A stretch of 64,000 bases of DNA from Hyalella azteca. Lineage: Eukaryota; Arthropoda; Malacostraca; Amphipoda; Hyalellidae. The stretch spans positions 225,896-289,895 of the forward strand of contig NW_025946552.1 of assembly GCF_000764305.2 (NCBI RefSeq), in the 5' to 3' direction. This document shows, piece after piece, positions 34,440-45,089 of this stretch. Position 1 is the first letter of the stretch; each line of letters starts with the position of its first letter. The notes under the pieces are model-generated. The model was given only the letters and a program-made list of their open reading frames with translations. It made no database searches and was not told the origin of the DNA. Both the position numbers and the translations under genes were made by a program.

Positions 34440-36140
34440 TGACATTTAGTGATAACAATCATTGCTGATAATGATTGATATCACCAATAATCGAGCGACA
34501 AAAATCAGCGCAGTTATCACTGGTAACAATCATTGCTGCCTTGTTATCACAGATAAAAATCATTGCTGCTGCTTGGTTATCACTGATAACAATCATTGCT
34601 GCCTTGTTATCAGTGATAACAATCATCGCTGCCTTGTTATCAGTGATAACAATCATTGCTGCCTTGTTATCACAGAAAACAATCATTGCTGCTGCTTGGT
34701 TATCACTGATAACAAGCATTACTGCCTTGTTATAACTGATAACAATCATTGCCACTTGTTTATCATAAATAACAATCATTGTTGCTTGTTATCACTGATA
34801 ACAGTAATTTCTGCCTGTTGTCGTTGATAACAATCATTGCTGCTTGTTTATCACAGACAACAATCGTTGCTGCTTGTTATCACTGATAACAATCATTGCT
34901 GCTTCTTTATCACTGATAACAATCATTGCTGCTTGTTAACACTGATAACAATCATTGCTGCTTGATTATCACTGACAACAATCGTTGCTGCTTGTTATCA
35001 CTGATAACAATCATTGCTGATTCTTTATCACTTGTTTATCATAAATAACAATCATTGCTGCTTGTTATCACTGATAACAGTAATTTCTGCCTGTTGTCGT
35101 TGATAACAATCATTGCTGCTTGTTTATCACAGACAACAATCGTTGCCGCTTGTTATCACTGATAACAATCATTGCTGCTTCTTTATCACTGATAACAATC
35201 ATTGCTGCTTCTTTATCACTGATAACAATCATTGCTGCTTGTTAACACTGATAACAATCATTGCTGGTTGATTATCACTGACAACAATCGTTGCTGCTTG
35301 TTATCACTGATAACAATCATTGCTGATTCTTTATCACTGATAACAATCATTGCTGCTTGATTATCACTGATAACAATCATTGCTGATTCTTTATCACTGA
35401 TAACAATCATTGCTGCTTGATTATCACTGATAACAATCATTGCTGCTTGTTATAACTGATAACAATCATTGCTGCTGCTTGGTTAGCACAGATAACAATC
35501 ATTGCTGCTTGGTTAGCGCTGATAACAATCATCATTGCCTTGTCATTACTGACAACAATCATTGCTGCCTGGTTATCGCTGCTTCGCTATCGCTGATAAC
35601 AATCACTGCTGCCTTGTTATCCCTGATAACAATCATTGCTGCTTGTTATCACTGATAACAATCACTGCTGCCTTGTTATCCATGATAACAACCACTGCTG
35701 CCTTGTTATCTCTGATAACAATCACTGCCGCTTGTTATCACTGATAACAATCATTGCTGCTTGTTATCACAGATAACAACCATTGCTGCTTGTTATCATT
35801 GATAACAATCATTGCTGCTTGATTATCACTGATGCCTAACAATAATTGCTGCTTTGTTATCATTGATAACAATCATTGCTGCTTGTTATCACTGATAACA
35901 ATCATTGCTGCTTGTTATCACAGATAACAACCATTGCCGCTTGTTATCACATAACAATCATTGCCGCTTTGTTTTCACTGATAACAATCACTGCTGCCTT
36001 GTTATCTCTGATAACAATCACTGCCGCTTGTTATCACTGATAACAATCATTGCTGCTTGGTTATCACTGATAACAATCATTGCTGCTTATTATCACTGAC
36101 AACAATATTTGCTGCTTGTTATCACTGATAACAATCAATC
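34440..36140. repeat. 1.7-kb array of 29-bp units with GATA palindrome
   Basis: More than 50 copies of a unit whose core is the perfect 19-base palindrome TTGTTATCACTGATAACAA followed by TCATTGCTGC. Each unit has two TGATAA (WGATAR-type) motifs, one on each strand. Units vary by small insertions (GCTGCTGCTTGG). It lies in the large ARID5 intron. CRISPR is excluded because there are no unique spacers. Confidence 0.93.
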
Positions 36141-36261
36141 ATGGGTGCTGATGAAGGCGCCGGCGCCGTTCATCTGCAGTCAGGAAGTGAACGAAACAAA
36201 ACGAAACTTCGGCGAGCGTCGCCCGTACGAAACATTCTGACACACGGCGCACTCACCTTAC

Positions 36262-36412
36262 TACTTTACTACTTGCTGTCGTATTTTACTACTTGCTGTC
36301 GTGCTTTACTACTTGCTGTCGTGCTTTACTACTTGCTGTCGTGCTTTACTACTTGCTGTCGTGCTTTACTACTTGCTGTCGTGCTTTACTACTTGCTGTC
36401 GTGCTTTACTAC
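36262..36412. repeat. 18-bp array running into assembly gap
   Basis: Copies of GTGCTTTACTACTTGCTGTC-type units end at the N run, so the gap probably reflects unresolved repeat. Confidence 0.9.
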
Positions 36413-36749
36413 NNNNNNNNNNNNNNNNNNNNNNNNNNNNNNNNNNNNNNNNNNNNNNNNNNNNNNNNNNNNNNNNNNNNNNNNNNNNNNNNNNNNNNNN
36501 NNNNNNNNNNNNNNNNNNNNNNNNNNNNNNNNNNNNNNNNNNNNNNNNNNNNNNNNNNNNNNNNNNNNNNNNNNNNNNNNNNNNNNNNNNNNNNNNNNNN
36601 NNNNNNNNNNNNNNNNNNNNNNNNNNNNNNNNNNNNNNNNNNNNNNNNNNNNNNNNNNNNNNNNNNNNNNNNNNNNNNNNNNNNNNNNNNNNNNNNNNNN
36701 NNNNNNNNNNNNNNNNNNNNNNNNNNNNNNNNNNNNNNNNNNNNNNNNN
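36413..36749. other. Assembly gap (337 N)
   Basis: Run of N flanked on both sides by different tandem arrays. Confidence 0.99.
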
Positions 36750-36756
36750 AGACAGC

Positions 36757-36960
36757 CCTCACCTCGCCGTGCTCCCCACTCCTCCCCTCGGGGCCACGTC
36801 CCCCACTCCCCCTCACCTCGCCGTGCTCCCACTCCTCCCCTCGGGGCCACGGCCCCCACTCCCCCTCACCTCGCCGTGCTCCCCACTCCTCCCCTCGGGG
36901 CCACGTCCCCCACTCCCCCTCACCTCGCCGTGCTCCCCACTCCTCCCCTCGGGGGTGTTC
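36757..36960 (-). repeat. ~54-bp array repeating the ARID5 exon 2 end with donor
   Basis: About four copies of a block containing CACCTCGCCGTGCTCCCCAC and TCCTCCCCTCGGGG. In gene sense each unit is the last ~30 coding bases, the donor GAG|GTGAGG and following intron bases. The array starts at the exon edge and continues into the gap. Confidence 0.92.
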
Positions 36961-37190
36961 TCAGGCCGGAAGTAGAGCTTGAGGGAGACGAGCAGGTTGC
37001 CAGAGGCGCGGTCCTCCCACATCAGCTGGGGCTCCCCGATGCTGACGATGTCCTCGTGGGGCCAGATCTTGAGGAAGACAAACTCCCCAAGCGCGAGGAG
37101 GCGAGGCGCAGCGTGGGGAGGTGGGGAGGTGTAGCGCAGCCCCTTGTAGAACACGTAGCTCCCGTGCTGCCCACACGGGGACCCCGCGAA
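36924..37190 (-). CDS. ARID5: ARID5 exon 2: conserved N-terminus
   Basis: The acceptor CTTCCCCACAG precedes 89 codons, with phase 0 on both sides and donor GAG|GTGAGG. It encodes FAGSPCGQHGSYVFYKGLRY, LALGEFVFLKIWPHEDIVSI, GEPQLMWEDR and LKLYFRPENTPEGRSGEHGE. This matches the vertebrate ARID5B start (GSPCGLHGPYIFYK, YFLPEDTPQGR) closely, including the intron position just before the GSPCG block. Confidence 0.95.
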
Positions 37191-37380
37191 CTGTGGGGAA
37201 GAGGGGGGAATGTGGGGTTAGGGGTGTGACCTCCCAAACGATGAGGGCTGGGGAACTGCGAGGGGAGGAATGGGGGAATGGGGTTAGGAATGGACCCTCA
37301 AATGATGAAGGCTGGGGAACTGTGGGGAAGAGGGGGGAATGGGGTTAGGGTTTTGACCCCCCAAATGATGGACCCCACAT
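37191..37380 (-). repeat. ~65-bp array repeating the ARID5 exon 2 acceptor tract
   Basis: Three copies of a block with GAACTGTGGGGAAGAGGGGG or a variant, GGGGTTAGG and CCAAATGATGAAGGCTGGGG. The first copy contains the real acceptor. Confidence 0.85.
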
Positions 37381-38237
37381 GGGATGACCAGCAAAATGAG
37401 TATGAAAGATGGAATAATTATTGATAATCACTAATAATAATTATATAATAGGAAATTATAAAGGTAGGGGGACTATGAGGGGGGGCAACAAATCAACTGC
37501 CAGTAAATAAATAATCAGTACCTAAATAATCACTTTATTTACTGAACTCATTATGTCTAAATCATCTCATTAACAAAGGTATTACTAATGAGTGATTAGG
37601 CACACCAAGGCCCTAAGTGACCTGTAACTGACAACTGTGCCATCAAATTAAGAATAAATTAATCAATTAGCAGAATAGATAATAATTAATAGGTAAATAG
37701 TTATCAATGAGCCAAATAAATAACTAATACATAAATAATTGATCAATGAGCAGAATAAATAATAAATAATATGTAAATAAGTAATCACTTAGTGGAGCCT
37801 TTCATGTAAATTATTTCAGACTATGATGATTAAAATTATTGTTAATTATTTACATTATAATCCATATTACATCATATAAACACAACAACACAATATTAAG
37901 TATACAGACAAAAGAAACTTTACATGATCTTCTGAATAAAATTGTGATAGGTACATTTGTTTACAAAAAATTATGTACAAAGAATGAAAGAAAAAATATA
38001 TATTATACCTATGCAAGTCTTACCTACCTACACACTTAAAACCTACACTTAATGTACCTATATCTTCTTCTGGCAAATATTAAATGCTTTAATTAATTTA
38101 ATGATAACCTTCATACAAGTAATACATGAAAAATTTTTAAATAAATTTAAATTTGAATTCAATTTCTTTATTAATTTAAAATTTAAAAATATTCCTAGGA
38201 CAAAGTTGATAGCTACACTCAATCAAATTATGTCTCT

Positions 38238-38735
38238 TTGTCCAAATAATGATGCACTTTTTGTGCTGGTGTGGGTCATCCTGACTCACTTTGACACGGC
38301 AAAAGGCATATCAGGATCATGTCTGTCCCCTGGTAATTAACACGTTGACTACGATTGCTTCATCTTGTACAATTTTTTCATTTTTTTGTACTTTTTTTAA
38401 ACAGGGTTGCCAGACGGTCATTTTTTCAGACAAATTCCGTGATTTAGTTTTTCTCAATTGCATTGGCCGGATAAAATTTATGATAGGGGCACTTCCTAAT
38501 TAAATTTTAAATACTTCAAAAAGAAAATAAATGGAATTTTTACAGCAGAACCTGCAAATAAACTAGTATGCATTGAATTATCGGCCTTTTTTGGCCTTTT
38601 TTGTTCTTGGATTTGGCCGATTTTAGGCAACCTGAATTATGTACCACTACCTCCTGGAGAAATACATTTCATGGTACGCATATGTACCAATACGTAGTCA
38701 ACGTGTTAAGAATGTCTGCCACTATTTGGACACAT
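38238..38735 (+). mobile_element. MITE family A, copy 4, interrupted
   Basis: The left part (TTGTCCAAATAATGATGCAC, GGGTCATCCTGACTCACTTT, CACGGCAAAAGGC) and the right part (ACTATTTGGACACA then TTTTTTTGAGTG) match copy 5. They are separated by the TTAA-flanked element at 38341-38705. Confidence 0.78.
38341..38705. mobile_element. piggyBac-like MITE with TTAA target duplication
   Basis: A 365-bp element with perfect 13-base inverted ends CACGTTGACTACG and CGTAGTCAACGTG, flanked on both sides by TTAA, the diagnostic piggyBac target site. No transposase frame. It is nested inside MITE A copy 4, so it is the younger insertion. Confidence 0.88.
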
Positions 38736-40257
38736 AACCCATTATATTTTTTTGAGTGTACCAGCCTATAGCCCGTGCCTAAAAGAATTAGTAGCCCAGG
38801 CTAATTCTTTTATGTTTATTATTTCTGAAATTAATTTTATGCTTTAAAACATTGAAATTTAATAATAAAATCCAATAGAGTTTGTACACTCTAGTTATTG
38901 CACAAGTTGAATATACTTTGAATTGAAACAAACATAACAAGACAGGAGTGTGGTTAAGTAAAGGCTTGCACACCATATAAAATTTTTTAAATAATTCACC
39001 ACAAATGTCAGTATTATTAAACTGATTTCATGTTATACATAACAGGATTTATATATTTCCTATAAAGCTACATCTTTATATACATCCTATATAGGTACAT
39101 CTTTACATATAGGTACTGTATCCTATAAACATATTTACATATATCCTATATACATCTTACATATATGTAGTATCCTATATATACATCTTAATGTATATCC
39201 TATATACATTTTTACAGATATCCTATAAATGGTACATCTTTACATATTTCCTATATACATCTTTATATAGGTATACCCTATATACATCTTATTGAACTTG
39301 TATGTATAGGAACAACTTCTGCAAATAAATAAGGCACAAGTTAATGACATTATATTTATAACAGATAAATACATACATCTACAATAATTATACAATATAA
39401 ATGTACTGGGAATGCCAACAAGACTGGAGCAGTGAGTTGGGGGTTTGAAACTCACAGCTAGCAACAATTCTGGTCAAAATAATTTGGCAAGATATTTCAA
39501 AATATACATAGATATTTGTATTTATTTTTCATTAAATTAACTTGCAATAACTTGAAACTTAAAATAATCATTTATTTAGTCATACTGCTTCTCATGACTA
39601 AATATATATATATATAACCATATCATGGATTTAAATAGGTACAATTTCTGATCCAGGTAATTTCAATTCAATAGTTATGGCAGATACATGCTTACAGAAC
39701 CTATATATGACTTCCCTATGGCAAGTTCCAAATAAACCACTTTTCTAAACAGTATTGCAATGTTTGGCAAAAATTTTAATTAATCCACAAATAAGTTACT
39801 ACATCTACAACATGATTTTCAATTCGTGTTCTTTGGTTCAGAAATTTTACAAGTAATTGTTTGATATCCTTGTTATATTATTATGTATTATATTATTATA
39901 TTATGTGTTATAGTATATACTTGCTATATGTATTTGTTAGATAAATGATCTTTAACTGCAAGCTAATGCCGTTATTGCATCATGCAATTATAATGCATAT
40001 AATTTCTATACTTTGCCAATGCTCCATAAAATTCCCGATACATACTGCATGCATTTGAATAACTGTGCTTTAATTTTAAAACATCTAGATTTTCTTCAAT
40101 TAACTTCTGGCTTGCATCAAGACATTGAGTAAAAGTAGGTTGATGGCAGAGCACTACCAGTAGTAAAATTTGTAGGTACTGTGTAACACTTGAACAGTTT
40201 ACATCAGGATGGGTGTCATGAGTTAGCATTCCATGAGTCATACTAGAAAAATTATCC

Positions 40258-40505
40258 AAGTACACAAAGCGGCCTAAGTTCACATAGCGGCCTAAGTTCA
40301 CATAGCGGCCTAAGTTCACATAGCGGCCTAAGTTGACATAGCGGCCTAAGTTCACATAGCGGCCTAAGTACACATAGCAGCCTAAGTACACATAGCGGCC
40401 TAAGTACACATAGCGGCCTAAGTACACATAGCAGCCTAAGTACACATAGCGGCCTAAGTACACATAGCAGCTTGAATACATGTAGTGGCCTGAGTAAATG
40501 TAGCG
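40258..40505. repeat. 18-bp minisatellite
   Basis: About 13 copies of CACATAGCGGCCTAAGTA. The minus frame giving repeated GRYVYL is translated repeat. Confidence 0.92.
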
Positions 40506-40904
40506 GAAAATTTCTTGTCTGTGATTGGAGGGAATAGCTTGAAAAGCTGTCAGTGATTTGCTGATGGAGTTCCTAACTTGTAATTAAATTATGGCACATG
40601 CTTGCTTGTAGCAAGGTATTGAAACTCAAAATTAAATATTTAAATAATTAAATAAGATATTTTTGTCTTGACATTAGTTTTCAATTTAGAAATACAATCC
40701 AACACAGCAAGACACTCTGTCAAACATAATTAACTTTAATCTTCAAGGCGCAACATAAAAAAATATATGATTGTTTTTCTTTCAATTCAACGAGTGATCA
40801 ATAAGTCAATCAATTCTGATAGAAGAAAGTAATTGCACTTTCCCTTAACAACTCAGAATGTTTGAATCAATGTTCTTTATTATGAAGAAGCAAATATCAT
40901 AATC

Positions 40905-41222
40905 AGGGTACTTGTGTCCACTGTCCAGTACACTAGTGTCCAGTAGCCTCACATACACTAGTTTACAGTTTACCATACCACAGCCCAGTATACTTGTGTA
41001 CAGTACGCTAGTGTCCAATACGCTAGTGTGCAGTATGCTAGTGTCCAATATGCTAGTGTACAGTACGCCAGTGACCAGTACGCCAGTGACCAATACACTG
41101 GTCTCCAATAGGCTAGTGTCCAGTATGCTATTGTCCAGTATGCTAGTCTGAAGTAGTCTCCCATTCACTAGTTTTCAGTCTAGCAGAGTCCAGTACACTA
41201 GTGTCCACTGTCCAGTACAAGC
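40905..41222. repeat. ~15-bp minisatellite
   Basis: CAGTACGCTAGTGTC-like units with much variation. Also palindrome-rich (ACTAGT). Confidence 0.85.
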
Positions 41223-42440
41223 CATCCACAAAAAAGGGTATGCATACCAGGTACCTATTGGGATGTTAATCATTTTACTTCATACAAATATTTACTGCCT
41301 GGCACAAAACATTGGATCATGCACCAAAGACATCATCCAATGATGTTATCATTTTAGACCCTAATGATATTAAATTATTGAGAATTATAAATAAACTGGC
41401 TTTAAAAACTCTGCCTTATATCACCATCAGTATGACTTGAAAAAATGACACAATTCCAATATATGGTACTCAAGTTTACATGTTCAACTAGACATTTTTT
41501 ATCTTATTGATAAAATCAAATGATGTTTTCTCTAGGTACTGTCATTACTTTCATCATATCATTAATTTGAAACATATTTCAATATTTCTTAAATACACAT
41601 TTTCAACCCATGTGATATGTGACATTATGCTTATTGCCAAGCTAGTTTGGATTATCTATCATTTTGGGCCACAATATTCCAAATGTATGTAAAATTTTGC
41701 TTTTGGGAGCCACAAATTTTAGTAAAAAGTAGGAAAATTTCAATCCTGACCTGCCGCTCTAATTAATGAAGATAGTCAATATTTTTATTACAATATAGGT
41801 ACTGTAAAATGGGGTTTCTTTGACTCCCGGGGTCGTTTTTTTCATTTCGTTTCAATGTTCTGCATGCATATTAATTTCATTTAAATTAATTTATTTCAAC
41901 AAGGAATATGCATATTAAAATATACTTTAGAATTAAAATTCATTTTTCAGAAATTCATAAATATTTTTTATATTCAATTTTCAAACAATGAAAATACTAC
42001 TATCTTTAGGATTTAAACACTTTTTAATAGTAAAAACATCAAAGTACTACAGATAACCTTTTCTAAAATGCACTTCATTTTAGTCATCAATAATAATGCA
42101 ACAAAATAATAATGATGCACAGAAAATGATAGTATTGGGAAAAACACATGTCAGCAGCTACAATAAAAAAAAATAAAAAATTCATTCCAATCAATAATAA
42201 ATAGGTTCAACATATTAGGGCTAACACTGATTTAAACATATTATTATTAGTAAAATTTCAATAAACACACAATTAAATGTTATTAAATAATGAAGTGTTA
42301 GGCCTATTAAACTTCAACATAAGAATAAAAGACATAAAAAAAAGAAAAATTAATTAAGTATTGAATTAATACCTAACACAAATAATTACACAATAATTAA
42401 AATCAGCAATCAATAACAAATAAAAATAATCTTCACTCAC

Positions 42441-42452
42441 GTAAATCATCAT
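42441..42452 (-). CDS. ARID5: Candidate ARID5 first coding exon end (MMIY)
   Basis: Minus strand ATGATGATTTAC is followed by the strong donor GTGAGTGAAG in phase 0, the phase needed by exon 2. It would give MMIY before FAGSPCG, similar in length to the eight residues that precede GSPCG in vertebrate ARID5B. Upstream bases are richer in CpG than the surroundings. It is a plausible but unproven start. Confidence 0.35.
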
Positions 42453-42999
42453 ACACGACGCAGCAATGAATGAGGGCTCAGAATAACCGTACGGGCACGT
42501 ATCTCGAACTTCGATATCAGACAAGAGACCGTCTCAACAAAAATTAGTGACAAAAAAAAAACGAGTGGAATGAGTATAAAAACTCGTTAATATGAATAAT
42601 TAAAATCAAATCACCATATGAATAATTAGATTATTTCAAGAAATAGCGCAAAATATGGTAATTATTTGATTACAATTAAGGCCGTACGGCCGTATTCAGA
42701 AAAATTATCAATGAAAGAGTTTCATGAGCAGGGTTTGCCTCTCAATAGACGCATTAAAACGGCAAGTTTCGGGGCGGCCGAACCAACCTTTACGCCAACA
42801 TAAAATTCTTTCTCACTCTCTTTAAAAAGAGTCCATACTCAAAACATTTTTACTCCTACACTTTGATAATATATTTAAAAAACTTTTTTAACCATTTACG
42901 TACCTGTACTTTGTTATTAGTCATTATAAAATTGAAATAATCACGAGCACCACATTGCACTGCACTCACTTCGTCTACTTTGTATTTACTATAATTACG

Positions 43000-43007
43000 T
43001 GACGTCA
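43000..43007. promoter_or_regulatory. Consensus CRE (TGACGTCA) upstream of ARID5
   Basis: Perfect palindromic CREB/ATF site about 550 bases upstream of the candidate ARID5 start, in the region between two divergent genes. Function is inferred from sequence only. Confidence 0.4.
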
Positions 43008-43199
43008 TAGATTGAAACAGCTACGTCACTGGAATGGGAGGAGCTACATGTGGTCAGAGCCGCGACAGTCTTTTAAAAACCGAAATTGTTTTCTAAATCT
43101 CGGTGTACCTTGAATCGAAAATTAAAATGACCGAACATAAATGTGTTATTATGCTCCTCAGTGATTGAAGAAGAAGATTGCTTTTCAAAATATTTTTAA

Positions 43200-44480
43200 T
43201 GTATAGACCTGCATCAATGAGATGAGTAATGGAAGAAAGAAATAGAAAAGAGAGTTAAATTTTGTAACTAAAAGTATGGAAGCAAGGCATTGAAAGAAAA
43301 GAGAGCCTGAAACTGCATAAGATGACATAGATGCCAAAATATAAATGTATATATGATGGTAGTAGATGTGGGACTTCTCGGACACATCTACGGTCGGACT
43401 CGCGGGAAGCCTGCCGAAGACCGGACTCGCAGCCGGTCTCCTAGGTTTAGTGAGCCTAAAAAATATACCAAACTCATGAATTTAGCTTTATAAAACTATG
43501 CACATTCATCTAATAAGCCATGACGGTGATGTTCAGGTTGTGATCATTTTTTTCGATTTTGTCTTCGTTTCCAAGATAATTATAAAGGTGCTTGTACACG
43601 GGGATAGTGCGGACGGCTAGTAAATCTGGCTAGTGTCGGTCGCTTGGTGACTATCCGGCTAGTAAGCCTGTACACACGAGGAGAGTATAAGGTGCCGCTA
43701 TCTTCTCGTTCGCGCCCGCCAGTGAGTCGTTAGAAGCCGTCGAGTGAGGTCTGTGAAGATGGATAGTGTGATCACCTTCAACAACTCGAGTCTGTACGTC
43801 TTTTTTATACTCCATATTCTAGCCCTTAAAAATACAGCGTCGGGAACAACTAAACCCTGACTAATAAGGTNCCCTGGTGTTGGTTCTTGTTTCAAATTCT
43901 AGTAATCATTCGAGGACCTTGGATAAACCATGAGTATGCATGTATACTTCAATGAGGTCTCCACGGAGACGTCGATAACTGAGGCTTATTGAACACGTCT
44001 TATTGAACACGTGTGCAAAGTTTCAGCGAGATACTTTCATTAGTCTCGGAAATATTTTAGGCTCACTGATCCTTGGAGACCGGCCGCGAGACCGGTCGTT
44101 GAAGTGTCCTAGAGGTTATGTAGGTACGTACAGGTAGAACAAAAGAAAAAGAGGATATTTGTTTAGTATGTAACAGAGGGGAGAGGGAAACTGTGGAGCA
44201 TCTGATGATGGAGTGTGATGCATACGAGAAGGAAAGACTGGAAATTATACTGGATGAGAGCAGTGAGGGTGATGATGTGATGTATGAGATAACAGGAGAC
44301 GAATAGATAGTGATGATAGTGGCTCTGTCATCAGGGGAGACAGAGAGTGGAAAGCAATATTTGGAGAGTGCATGGAGAATCAGTGATATAGGAAGAGGTT
44401 GGTGATAATGGAGGCCAGAGTGGCATAAAGAATCAAAAAATAATAAAATTATAATAACCGTAACAATTAAAACATAATAA
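43200..44480 (+). mobile_element. LINE 3' end, copy 1 (split by TIR element)
   Basis: After 44112 a frame reads EDICLVCNRGERETVEHLMM then ECDAYEKERLEI, the C-x2-C...H...C knuckle typical of the end of non-LTR retrotransposon ORF2. It then reads ESGKQYLESAWRI. The left piece before 43380 (ATATATGATGGTAGTAGA) matches copy 2 around 45690. Frames are broken, so the element is dead. Confidence 0.7.
43380..44109. mobile_element. TIR DNA element nested in LINE copy 1
   Basis: Long imperfect inverted ends: left GGACAC followed by GCAGCCGGTCTCC and AGTGAGCCTAAAA; right is the complement (TTTTAGGCTCACTGATCC, GGAGACCGGCCGCGAGACC, GTGTCC). The interior contains GGCTAGT repeats and no transposase. A single-n join lies at 43871. 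Confidence 0.72.
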
Positions 44481-44890
44481 GAAGCAAATAATTATTCGTG
44501 GCGAAAGAGTTGCTAATTTATAAAATGAATTTTAAAACTCCAGTGCAATAATAGGGGCAGAGTAATAATTGACCAAATAACTTTTCTATGGATTTTTTTC
44601 TCTTGTTCTCATTTTACCCAAAACAAGAACTTTCTCACCCCTCGATCTAGCCTTATGCTCTGTGATACCATCTCGCTTCTGCCTCATCTGGTCTCCCTCT
44701 TTTACTAACAAAATGTACATTCGACGCGTGGCAGCTAGCTGATACAGAGGCCTGACGAATGAAACTCTTTTTCAGGGTGGGGGTGCAGCCGTAGTCTACA
44801 AATTTTACTCTTAAATAGGGAGACCAGAGCCAACGCCGAGCCTCACCATACATTAGCTTTACTCAGCCTCAGCGCTAGAAGCCGCAGACT
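44480..44890. repeat. LINE-downstream segment, copy 1
   Basis: Diverged copy of 46045-46345 (shared landmarks: CAGTGCAATAA, CCTGAC, GAAACTCTTTTTCAGGG or GAAAGTCTTTTTTCAGGG). It shows that the LINE end and its 3' flank were duplicated together. Confidence 0.65.
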
Positions 44891-45089
44891 ACGCTTGAAC
44901 TCCGTAATGCAGACTAGCGACGGTCTACCTAAAGATTATAGCGCTGTAGGTCTGCAGGCAATACTTATAAGCATGCTCACTCATAAAACAGGCAGTTCCG
45001 CATCAACAGGCAGTTCCGCATCTGGTTATACCTACTTCGGCTTGACCTCCTCTGGCCTAACCTATTCACGCTGTCCCGGCTCGCAACTC

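Larger units (their letters stand above)
27466..36412 (-). other. ARID5 intron 2 (large, repeat-filled)
   Basis: About 9 kb without a supportable exon. Besides the arrays listed separately it has a purine-rich GAGA tract (29056-29420), ATATACGAACGA-type repeats (29660-30130), GGGAATCAGGAATTGATTAC repeats (30280-30380) and G-rich or C-rich patches (32820-33310). Confidence 0.65.
37381..42440 (-). other. ARID5 putative intron 1
   Basis: An AT-rich 5-kb interval without a recognised exon. It contains a MITE A copy split by a piggyBac-like element, a CCTATATACATCTTTACATA array (39040-39300), an 18-bp GCGGCCTAAGTACACATA array (40258-40500) and a CAGTACGCTAGTGTC array (40905-41220). Confidence 0.6.
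15538..42452 (-). other. ARID5: Gene span: ARID5 (ARID5B-like) transcriptional regulator
   Basis: Seven clear coding exons, all with GT-AG borders, give about 1,370 residues. The product is a nuclear protein of the ARID5 family, which binds AT-rich DNA and in vertebrates recruits chromatin modifiers. Order of parts: a conserved N-terminal region unique to ARID5B-type proteins (GSPCGQHGSY, YFRPENTPEGR, SEKVVVRAEDLV, LTYDRYCRIRS, ALGG, LFCRDVFDYPELEGHDLLC, GRPRKK); the ARID fold split over three exons (FMSKLHKFMRDRNSPITRLP, LGGYEAVCAKKQWKMLYD, IRRHYERLLYPYEKF); and a long low-complexity tail with LDLS motifs. Vertebrate ARID5B shows the same order. Poly-N, poly-Q, His and Ala runs are much expanded here. 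The first coding exon is only tentative. Confidence 0.88.

Noticed and set aside
34440..36140. CRISPR-like array
   Set aside because: Units are continuous 29-bp repeats without unique spacers, in an intron of a eukaryotic gene; it is a minisatellite.
36141..37229. 362-residue frame crossing the N gap
   Set aside because: It spans unknown bases and repeats; the real coding strand at its 3' end is minus (ARID5 exon 2).
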